Assembly: GCA_022494885.1 (NCBI GenBank)
Contig: JAGVSM010002862.1
Span: forward strand, 80,423-144,422
Direction of reading: 5' to 3'
From: Micrasema longulum
Taxonomy: Eukaryota > Arthropoda > Insecta > Trichoptera > Brachycentridae
Length of the DNA: 64,000 nucleotides
The position numbers and the translations under genes were made by a program. Below, piece by piece: positions 55,861 through 64,000 of this stretch (positions within the stretch are counted from its first letter, which is position 1; each line of letters opens with the position of its first letter). The notes below the pieces were generated by a model that was not told the DNA's origin, made no database searches, and saw only the letters and a program-made list of their open reading frames with translations.

Positions 55861-56565
55861 ACAGATGCAAACGTTTAAAACTAATGCTATTTTGATCCAC
55901 TTAATTTGCTAAAATAAAAAAAAATGTGATTACCCATCACGTCGGAATCTGATAAAAACGTATTCATATTGTACTACTTAAATTGTTACAAATTGTACTT
56001 GTATTTGGCAGGTTTATAGATAACTATGTAGGATTTTTGCTTGGCGATGCAGGGAGGTCCTACGCAAGTTAGAGATGACAGAATAAAACTTAGTTTTTCT
56101 TCTATCTGTAATTATTACATCTTGAATAATTCGGAATCTGGTAATGAGAGTTAACGCGAAAGATACTCCTGAACTCTCACTGTCTGATTAACTGATGGCA
56201 CTTAAGGGTGCTACTGCTTATTAATTAGTTGTCCATAGTGTTCTCTTAACTTCGGAGAGAGGAATCGATGTAATCTTCTATTTTTCTTACTGTCAGCAAT
56301 TTAACATCCGTGCTGGGTAATCAGTATTTTGTCTTTTGCGTAGGCCAATTAGACCAAAAAAAGGTGATCTAGGGAAAAAAAGCCCGAAATTTGAAACTTT
56401 GCAAAATTGTTTGTTGGTATCTACTGCATAACATACTAAAAGTCACCATGGGTGGGGTCCGCTAAGTGTCTAATTTGCCTGGGCTAGTACAGAAAATGCA
56501 TAATTCACCTTCTGCACTGTTCTTATCCATCCCCATGTCCGAATCCCGTAGCTATATTTAGAAAT
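55861..56565. other. No supported feature
   Basis: Mixed composition around 56040-56260. No frame or repeat match. Confidence 0.45.
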
Positions 56566-56567
56566 GG

Positions 56568-56820
56568 TTATCCGTCTCGTGGCGCTTTTGCCTACAATAC
56601 AAAAGGTTTTTGATTCGAATCCCGATATAGTTGACAAACAACATTAATTTAAAAATTATGTTTTTACATTAGAATATTTGATGATCCCTGGACTGGAACC
56701 TGAAGAAGACTGATCATCTAACCTTCATGTAACAAAAACGATCAAGATACGCTGTGATTGGTGTACCAATGCAGTGCACTATATACCATTAAGTGTGGAA
56801 ATGGAATAATGATGATGGTA
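56568..56820 (+). mobile_element. SINE-A, diverged full-length copy
   Basis: A-box region CCGTCTCGTGGCGCTTTTGC, B box TTTTTGATTCGAATCCCG, body GATCCCTGGACTGGAACC and CTGATCATCTAACCTTCATG, tail GTACCAATGCAGTGCACTAT and ATGATGATGG. Confidence 0.8.
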
Positions 56821-57740
56821 TATAAGCAAGTTCTTCAAAGAAATCAAAAAAGCAACAAATAGTCGACGAATAGACGTCATATGTATAACATGGTTTTGCC
56901 TGTTGGAAGGACTATCTCTACGTTGAACAATATTACTTTGGACATTGACATTTTTCACGTCTCTGAGGAAGTTTTTCGTAACTAGATTCTCTTACTTTTT
57001 TAACATATTATTCTCTGGATACAATGTATACTTATGTGTTTTTTTTTTATGTATACCTAATTTTACCTATTTATTTTAATAATCTATATATGTATGAATT
57101 AAAATATTCCATTTTGTAATATACATTTATATGAATAAATAAAATTTAATTGAATTGAAGATGTGTGATAAAAGAGATTTAACGAATATGGAATAGATTA
57201 GGGAAATATTCTTATTTATTATAATCAAATTGTTTGTTAGATATTACCCATTGAAATCTGTAAGAATACAGTTGTGTAACATGAAATCTTATCAAAATAC
57301 TTTTAAAAACATACAGATGGCATTATTTTGAACAAAAAGTACAATAGAAAAAAAGTATTTTCAAAAAGCTGCTCCTAATTTCAGATTATTATATTTTTTA
57401 TGTAATAATAAAAAATATGGTACCAACAGGCTTTACACTGGATTCACCCCTTATTTATTTCATTGACTAAAGAATGAATCTAGTACATGCATTTCGTGTC
57501 ATTTAAAAAATTTCCAATTTCTTTTGCAAGCTTTCCAGTTCTGTTAAATAATGAGACTGGAACCTGGATTCAATCTGGAAAATATAAATAAATATGCTTC
57601 TACCAGAATTTAATGTTAGAATCAATGTTCCTTATTTCAGAGACTATTCTATATATATTGCATTCAGTTATCCAGGCATCACATGTTCGGAACAAAAAAA
57701 ATCTAGTTGAATTGAACTTCAAAACATAATAAAAACATGA
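56821..57740. other. AT-rich DNA, no feature seen
   Basis: Nothing supported. Confidence 0.55.
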
Positions 57741-57812
57741 AATTCAGACTTTAATATTGTTAGAATAATTTGGTGTAGAAAAAAAATAGAAAAACAATGA
57801 AGTGAAACTTAC

Positions 57813-57983
57813 TTTAATATCAAATTGGAAAGGCACAAAAACGTAATCACTGTCTCTAAAGCTGGTGGTGCGTCTGGCATGTTTAGTTTGATCGGTGGAG
57901 AAGTGGGTTTTGAATTGATTAAAAAAATTTATAAATACATTTTTGGGCTCTTTTGTAAAGTTGATGCATGCTGCTCCTTTCCA
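57813..57983 (-). CDS. Candidate internal coding exon, 57 codons, unknown protein
   Basis: On the minus strand a strong 3' splice site (TTTTTACTTTCATATCGACAG) precedes TGG at 57983. A near-perfect 5' splice site (AAA|GTAAGT) ends the exon at 57813. The 171 bases between are open in one frame only and start and end on codon boundaries (phase 0-0). The other two frames are stopped. The protein begins WKGAACINFTKEPKNV and ends with DSDYVFVPFQFDIK. It is mixed in composition, with one Cys and no membrane segment. I do not recognise the family and found no neighbouring exon, which is plausible if introns are long. Without the splice sites it would be only an 87-codon frame (57744-58007). It is the best support for a host gene in this window, transcribed right to left. 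Confidence 0.45.
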
Positions 57984-58490
57984 CTGTCGATATGAAAGTA
58001 AAAACATCTACAGGAATTGTTAATTGTCCAGTTTTCAACCTCTTTTACCGGTTTATGTGTCTTTTTGACTGTTTATGTGCTTTTTTGAGTATAAATTTGT
58101 TATCTTATTGAAACATCAAATGATTTTACAGTTTCCTATTACTTTGTCACAAACCAAACTCGGAACCAATCTCAATGGCAAATAACATGCCCAAATGCTC
58201 TTGTATATTTATGTTTCCATAATATTACTTCACATAAGATTTTTTATTAATTAAAGAGATTTTTGAAAATTTCGATAAATCATTTCATTTCACTGTACAA
58301 AAGCAATGGGGTGGGCGGGTACAAATAATGGTAAATATTTTAATAGGTCGGGATATTATAGAACAAAATACGGCAAGGGCGACACTTTATTTTTTAGTCA
58401 GAAAGATTTTAATTTTGATAAATGACCATCACCATGTTGCAAATTCTAAACTAACCGAGGATGTTAGATCGGAAATTTAGGTATGCATAC
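57984..58490. other. No supported feature
   Basis: The patch GCAATGGGGTGGGCGGGTAC at 58305 is GC-box-like. The rest is AT-rich. Confidence 0.4.
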
Positions 58491-59149
58491 TAAAAATAAC
58501 AACACAATATTTGAGTTTGTCCAAATATTCGTAGACAAAAGACTGGATTTCACTCCCCATTAACTCCTCATTAAGATTAACAAATTACAACAGGGATGGA
58601 GAATACCTTAAATAAGGGAATATTGAAGTCTAGGCATTTACAGGGCTTATGACCTGTCATTGGCTGGTTTAAGTGGCCACTTTGCACACTGTGTAACATT
58701 CACCATTCTGCCTATGTTTGAACATCCAAATTTCTTCAATTCTTATATTTGTTGATTTTAGTGAAGTTAAAGAGCCGAAACCTTTATTGTTGTGAAGAGA
58801 TTCATCTGACTTAATTAATTAAGTAATGAAACCAACTGGTCCAAGAAGAAGTTTAAAAATTGAAAAATTGTTTTCAGGCGTTGCCTAGTATGTGAAATAA
58901 TTCAGTTAGATGAATCTCTTCACAACAATAAAGGTTTCAGCTCTTAAACTTCACTAAAATCAACAAATGGAAAAATCGAAGAAATTTGGATGTTCAAACA
59001 TAGGCAGAATGGTGAATGTTACACAGTGTGTAAAGTGGCCGCTTAAACCAGCCAACGACAGGTCATAAGTCTTGTAAATGCCTAGACTTCCATATTCCCT
59101 TATTTAAAGTGTTCTCCATCCCTCTTGTAATTTGTTAAAAATAACAACA
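58491..59149. mobile_element. Foldback element, most complete copy, 14-bp target duplication
   Basis: The long end is on the left (CAATATTTGAGTTTGTCC, GTAGACAAAAGACTGG), then the left arm (about 58580-58803) and the inverted right arm (about 58917-59135). The arms are roughly 215 bp each and more than 90% alike by eye. They share GAAGTCTAGGCATTTACA, CACACTGTGTAACATTCACC and GAGATTCATCT. The centre is ACCAACTGGTCCAAGAAGAA...CAGGCGTTGCC. It is flanked by TAAAAATAACAACA at 58491-58504 and 59136-59149. The right side stops at GTAATTTGT, lacking the 75-bp extension found on the left. Confidence 0.9.
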
Positions 59150-59890
59150 TTATAAACAAATTATACCCATGAAATATTTATATTTTCTTGTCAGTTGTAA
59201 TATTATAAAAATATTTATATACTTATTGTTATATCTATAAGTAGATAATTAGCTAATTAGCTGCATGCAGTGGTTTGTAAATCAAAACAGTGGTAATTTA
59301 TGTTATCTAAAACATACCTGAACAAATCAATGGAGAGGTAAAGTTTTTTCAAATAAAGTCCAGTATTCTTACACAAAACAATTGGGTATTCAATAAATAA
59401 TTTCAGATTAAATTTAGTGTTTTTTGAATATTTTCGTAGTATATTATGTTTTTATGTGTACGTGATGATATACAATAAAAAAATCCATGGACGTTTATAG
59501 TAAATATATCTGAAATTTGTTTGTGTGGATGTGGCTTGGATACAGTTGATTTTACAATGCTACTCTAGTATATATAACAATACTTTGCATAGGCAAAGAA
59601 AATATTTACTCGGCAGTGCTGTGTTGACTCTTTACACATATTTCTACACTCGGATGTCGCTATACGAGTATAAGTATGTACAGAAGATGCGTCCCATGGC
59701 GACTATCCGGAGCGCTGTTAGGATACCATAGAAGCGTGGCTTTGTTTTAACGCTAACATTGCAAACAGGCCAAATAGGCGTATTTGCATAGTCGATGGGT
59801 ATTTTCTGCACTGTTGCATCATTTAGGAGAGTTTCGCTGACCATCTCTAGATTTTACACCCGTTGTTATTTTTATTTTGGTCGTATTTTT
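59150..59890. other. No supported gene
   Basis: A GC-richer stretch at 59600-59850 carries frames on both strands (66-68 codons) without domains. Confidence 0.4.
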
Positions 59891-59895
59891 TTAAT

Positions 59896-60255
59896 GTGTC
59901 CGCTTCGTGGTCCAACAGTTAGCCCGCTTCCCTATCATGCAAGAGGTCTCGGTTTCAATTGCCGGCATGGTTGTCATGAAATATTTATTTTAAAGGTTTT
60001 CATAGTTCATTTTATAGTTCCTGGAGTGGTACCTAAAACGTTAAACTGATCACCTTATGACAGGTTATAAGCCGTGTAGATGCCTAGACTTCTTCTAATA
60101 TTACCTTTTCTTAAATGTTCTTCATATCTGTTGTAATATGTTAATGATCACCCAAGCTTCGTGTAACAGAAAACCGATCGAGATATGCTGCCATTGATGT
60201 CAAAAAGCTGCCATATGCACCTCTGAGTGTGGAAAGTGAAATGACGATGATATGA
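59896..60255 (+). mobile_element. SINE-A split by a foldback fragment
   Basis: 5' part 59896-60054: GTCCGCTTCGTGGTCCAAC, B box CTCGGTTTCAATTGCCG, AGTTCCTGGAGTGGTACC, ACTGATCACC. 3' part from 60145: GATCACCCAAGCTTCGTGTA, CCGATCGAGATATGCTGCC, tail ATGACGATGATATGATGG. The parts are separated by 90 bp of foldback sequence. Confidence 0.8.
60055..60144. mobile_element. Foldback fragment nested in a SINE
   Basis: TTATGACAGGTTATAAGCCG, TAGATGCCTAGACTTC, GTTCTTCATATCTGTTGTAA is the outer arm in inverted orientation. It is bounded by an exact 8-bp repeat, TGATCACC, at 60047-60054 and 60145-60152. Confidence 0.75.
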
Positions 60256-60312
60256 TGGTTTTTGTCTTTGAAATTATTTTTTTTTCGATTTATGATAATG
60301 GTTTTACCTAAT

Positions 60313-60352
60313 TTCCAAACCATCATGTCGTTTCCCCGTAGGCAGAAAAGAT
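60313..60352 (-). mobile_element. RTE LINE 3' terminus
   Basis: The minus strand reads TTCTGCCTACGGGGAAACGA, CATGATGGTTTGG. This is the same ending as the RTE copy at 29865-29910. Confidence 0.55.
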
Positions 60353-60482
60353 AAAAGTTGAGTACTAGCCGCGCCACTCTTTTATCAAGAAATGAATTGA
60401 TAAGGGGGAAACGCCATGGTTTTCAGCTCTAAAATTATGTATTTTTTAAATACTTTCCTTTTACTATCAAAATGTTCAGGGA

Positions 60483-60872
60483 TTGAAGAGTAGGCGCGTG
60501 GATTCCTGTAGTGCGGTGAAATCGTCTGACCATGAGCAAATCGCGCTTTTTGAGACATGGTTTAGCAGCAGTGTTTTCAGCTCTGAATTTTTCTATTGTA
60601 ATTTTACAGTTGTACGAAAAAATCGAGACGTCATCGATTATATCCGCATGCAGGGCGAGGGATGCTTATTGGGGTTTATAAACAGAATATTAAAAAATCA
60701 GCATATCGCTTTTTTTGAAACTCTAAATGAGGTGTTCTGTGCTATAATGGACCAAATTAATAACAAATACCTATTAACCTACATACTGTTAAAATTTTAC
60801 CTATATACATTTCAAATATGGAAAAACTGGTACTTACAAACCAGCTATTTTTATAAAAGCGTGATTTTTAAT
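60483..60872 (+). pseudogene. LINE endonuclease-domain fragment
   Basis: The 130-codon frame reads SSDHEQIALFETWFSSSVFS, then SEFFYCNFTVVRKNRDVIDY and GEGCLLGFINRILKN. This follows the N-terminal endonuclease of CR1/Jockey-like LINEs: L-T-E-T-W-L...S-E-x-F...Y-x-V-x-R-x-D-R...GGG-x-L. The catalytic Glu (E of ETW) is present; the GGG is GEG. The later catalytic region and the polymerase are missing, and the last 40 codons are AT-driven. An intact frame with conserved spacing argues for a real but partial element. Confidence 0.6.
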
Positions 60873-60931
60873 TAAAAAATAGTTAAAAATCTAACAAAGT
60901 TTGGAAAAAAGGAAAAACCATAATAAGATCA

Positions 60932-61424
60932 TAACAGTTTTACAAATTACAACAGGGATGGAGAACACTTTTGAGAAGTAAATATGGAAGTTTGGCATTT
61001 ACAGGGCTTATGACCTGTCATTGGCTGTTTAAGTGGCCACTTTACACACTGCGTAACCTTCACTATTTTTCATATGTTTGAACATCCATATTCCTTAAAT
61101 TCTTCTATCTGTTGATTTTAGTTACAGTTACAAAACCAACTGATCCAAGAAGAAGTTTAAAAATTGAGATATCGTTTTTAAGCGTTGCCTGTATGTGAAA
61201 TATTTCGTTTAGATGGTGAATATTACACACTATGTAAAGTGGCCACTTTAACCACCCAAAGATAGGTCTTAAGCCCTGTAAATGCCTAACCTTCCATATT
61301 TACTTCTAAACAGTGTTTTTGATCCCTGGTGTAATTTGTTAATCTTAATAACTCCCTCAGGGGTGAAATCTAATTGTTTGTCTACAAACGTTTGGACAAA
61401 CTCAAAATATTGTAACAGTTTTAC
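60932..61424. mobile_element. Foldback element, long end on the right, 12-bp target duplication
   Basis: The left short end is AAATTACAACAGGGATGG, then TTGGCATTTACAGGGCTTAT, CTGCGTAACCTTCAC, centre ACTGATCCAAGAAGAAG. The inverted right arm is ACACTATGTAAAGTGGCC, GCCCTGTAAATGCCTAACC. The long end is ACTCCCTCAGGGGTGAAATC, CAAACGTTTGGACAAACTC, AAAATATTG. It is flanked by TAACAGTTTTAC at 60932-60943 and 61413-61424. Relative to 58491-59149 it is inserted in the opposite orientation. Confidence 0.9.
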
Positions 61425-62290
61425 TACTGGCAAAAATAAAATTCAAGATAAAATGGTTACTGCTTAATTAGTTTTCATGGCGGAGGAACAGCTTCTCTGA
61501 GTCCCCATGGTATTATTTTAATTTGAATATCTTCACCCCATAAAATAAAGACAATTTATTTAAGGCAATATATTTTTTTATCTGCCTTCTCGTTTTTTTT
61601 TTGTATGGCTTATTTTTTTAATATATTTTAATTGGTTTAACGGTAGGTATATTAAACAAAGAAATTATTTTAACCCCGCTGAGTCCCGATTGCAATGGAA
61701 AGTTAACATATTTATGTATCTTCAATTATCTATATATGGAGTAAAAAAGATTTTTAGAGGAAAACGTGAATATTAGAATAAAAATGTCTTTGTCGGTAAC
61801 ATGTAAGTAAACACAATTTAAAAAAATCAAATATACCCATTTACGTCCAAAAAAAATATTTTAGTTTTATAGAAATTAAAGATAACTCTTTTATCTTCCC
61901 GTTGTAATTAGGACCAGGGTACGTATTTTAATGGTAAGTTACAATTTATTTACAAGGTAAAAAAAAGTTTTCTGTACCAAAAATGTAATGTGTTTACAAT
62001 TTTTTTTAAATATGTTCAATTACTACCAGCGAAGATAATTTGAATTTCCATACAAATATACACACTTACGTTCATACATTAGTTTTTACCGTCTCAGCAT
62101 ATATCGATGAAGATAGCCGTTCATAATCGAGGCTCTGGGCTTGTATTACAACAAGAAATTAACAGATATCTTTAATTGACTATAAAGTAAGAAAGATTTT
62201 GCTGTAAAAAAATTGATGATTGATTTAAAAGAACTTTTTAAACATATTAAATTACAGATTTTTGACAAAGATACTTCAAACATTTGAATT
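61425..62290. other. AT-rich DNA, no feature seen
   Basis: A 61-codon frame at 61282-61467 is foldback-derived. Nothing else is supported. Confidence 0.5.
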
Positions 62291-62299
62291 CATATATGC

Positions 62300-62650
62300 A
62301 TCTCAATTTGTTGCAACCGAGAGGGAAATCATTTTCGAGCAAGGTATATGGAAGTCTAGGCATTTACAGGGCTTATGACCCTGTCATTGGCTGGTTTAAG
62401 TGGCCACTTTACACACCATTCTGCTTATGTTTAAACATCCACATTTCCTCAACTCTTCCATCTGTTGACTTTTGTGAAGTAAAAGAGCTGAAACCTTTAT
62501 CATGCGGATGAGATTCATTCGGTTGACTTCTAGAAAACGCCTAAAAACCATTTTTACTTTTTATGCTTTGTATAATTTTTGAGTATAAATTATTTTCAGG
62601 CGTTTCCTAGTAGGTGAATCGGTTCAGCCGGGTGAATCTCACCCAGATTT
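62300..62650 (+). mobile_element. Foldback element, left arm, centre and start of right arm
   Basis: AATTTGTTGCAACCGAGAGG, AGTCTAGGCATTTACAGGGC, CATTGGCTGGTTTAAGTGGC, TTGTGAAGTAAAAGAGCTG, centre with AAACGCCTAAAAACC, then inverted CAGGCGTTTCCTAGTAGG and GGGTGAATCTCACCCAG, where it breaks off. The 75-codon frame at 62284-62511 is a chance translation of the repeat. Confidence 0.75.
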
Positions 62651-64000
62651 TTTTAAATTTTGTTGTTTATATAAAAAAAAAAATGCTGCCTACCTCAGAA
62701 CAGGTAATTACTATACCTAGTGAAGATTGACCGTGTCTAATATGTTTGTTTATGATTTAATTTTACATTATTGTAAAACAGATAATTTTACATAATTGTA
62801 TAACAGTTAATTTTACTAAACGGAACATTTTTCACCGTTTTGCAAACATATATTAAAATAACATATTTAGAATGCATCTTTTTTGTTGTTTTTTTTTTTT
62901 TTTTCTTTCTTGAATAACTAAACTGCCTAACTAGGGATAACTTCCCGTGTTTAACAAAACATATTTCATTATTTATTATAATAGTTGCAAATGATTTATT
63001 TCAATGAATAAGTTAACATGCGGGTGGTAGGTTCATTTTAGAAACGAAACACATTTATTATTTTTATTTTCCACGGTTGCATAGTCGCGAGCAAAATGTA
63101 TACAAACTTATCAAGAAAAGTGTTTCTATACTTAAGGAGTCAAAGTGCTCGTATAAATTTCTAAGTGGGGTGCAGAACATAAAGATATTTGGTAAAAATG
63201 TCTTTATACTTTAAAATTGGCCAAACTTCTCCCGTAAGCTTTAACGTCTCGCGAGATTAAAATTTTAACTGCTGAAAGTTCATCTTGACATTAGGTCCCG
63301 GCAAAGTTGACACAAGAAAGAAAACTCGTGGAGTCCTACAAATTTGAATGTTCAAAGTTTTCTTCATTGAAATGCAAACATGCGAATTTTTAAGCTCGGA
63401 AAAGTTTGAATTTGTCGGAAAAGATATATGATTTTACATAATTTTTCCAGGAAAATTCAAACAAATCGGTTTTTTACAAATCAACTTAAATTTGTTGAAA
63501 CTATTCAATTTTTGTAATTGCAAAATAAACTACCTCTTTAGGTACTTTTAAAAATATTTTAAACATATTTATAATTTTGAAAAACCCGTTATGGTTTTAT
63601 ACGAAATATTGTAAGGTCTAGTCGTGTTAAGTCTCCTCTGGTAAATGTAGTCATCGGGTGCTTTTTCATGTTGAATTTAATTTTGTCTTTATTCGTTAAG
63701 ATGCAAGGTAAGTGAGGAATATATTTTAAATTAAATTTTTTTATATATTTTTGTGAAGTATTAAATAAATAAATCATTTCGTTGCTGCGTTTAAGTTCAT
63801 TGTTTAAATTCACTAAGGCCGGGTTATTTGATCATTAATTATAGTTGAAAATCTAAAGAAATAGTTCATTTTTATACAGAATTCTTTTTTGTATTCGAAA
63901 TAGATTACTATGTTTTTAAAATTATTGTTACTATTACTATCGATTTTAAATTATTACTAATAATTAAACAGGCTAAGGGAATTCAAATGGAATTTATTAT
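62651..64000. other. AT-rich DNA, no feature seen
   Basis: T-rich run at 62888-62905. A 74-codon minus-strand frame (63589-63813) has no domain. A slightly GC-richer patch at 63220-63310 (CGTCTCGCGAGATTAAAA) has no frame. Confidence 0.5.

Noticed and set aside
55683..55900. Overlapping frames on both strands as genes
   Set aside because: They arise from low stop-codon density in a GC-rich island. No domain or splice sites.

Overview
The window looks like nuclear DNA of an insect. It is strongly AT-rich, has no long open frames (the longest, 152 codons, is retrotransposon sequence), and carries dozens of decayed transposable elements. I infer a moth or butterfly (Lepidoptera) from family knowledge only: the LINE 3' terminus at 17388-17460 has the 'CCAGCAGTGG...AGGCTGA + trinucleotide' ending that I associate with lepidopteran genomes, the RTE-type LINE ends in a 'CCTACGGGGAAA...GTGATGG' terminus, and there is a maT-type mariner. 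No complete host gene, rRNA or true tRNA gene was found. The best host-gene evidence is one phase-symmetrical candidate exon on the minus strand (57813-57983).

Layout. 1-5 kb: unique AT-rich DNA with two GC-richer islands and minus-strand SINE pieces. 5-9.6 kb: a foldback fragment, a SINE piece, a reverse-transcriptase pseudogene (6432-7620), a hammerhead-like motif (8799-8843) and a near-complete tRNA-derived SINE with a 10-bp target duplication (9372-9624). 10-17 kb: several GC-richer islands, a tandem dimer and a large palindrome at 12.6-13.1 kb, then LINE 3' ends. 18.7-21.5 kb: an RTE tail and an R1-like LINE tail. 21.5-27 kb: almost featureless. 27-33 kb: SINEs, foldback elements, LINE tails, and two more hammerhead/Penelope-like termini. 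35.1-37.0 kb: a maT mariner (about 1.27 kb) interrupted by a 592-bp MITE. 37-46 kb: a foldback element, an LTR-like promoter/polyA block, a second SINE family, a mariner C-terminal fragment. 47-53 kb: a 430-bp MITE, a 3 x 179-bp tandem array, further SINEs, a LINE C-terminus, and a foldback element interrupted by unclassified DNA. 53-64 kb: the candidate exon, three foldback elements, a nested SINE and a LINE endonuclease fragment.

The most distinctive system is a foldback family, with about ten copies or pieces in 64 kb. It has long inverted-repeat arms, one consistently longer end, and target duplications of 8, 12 and 14 bp in three copies. The GC-richer islands scattered through otherwise empty AT-rich DNA would fit a long intron or the regulatory surroundings of a gene outside the window, but that is inference.
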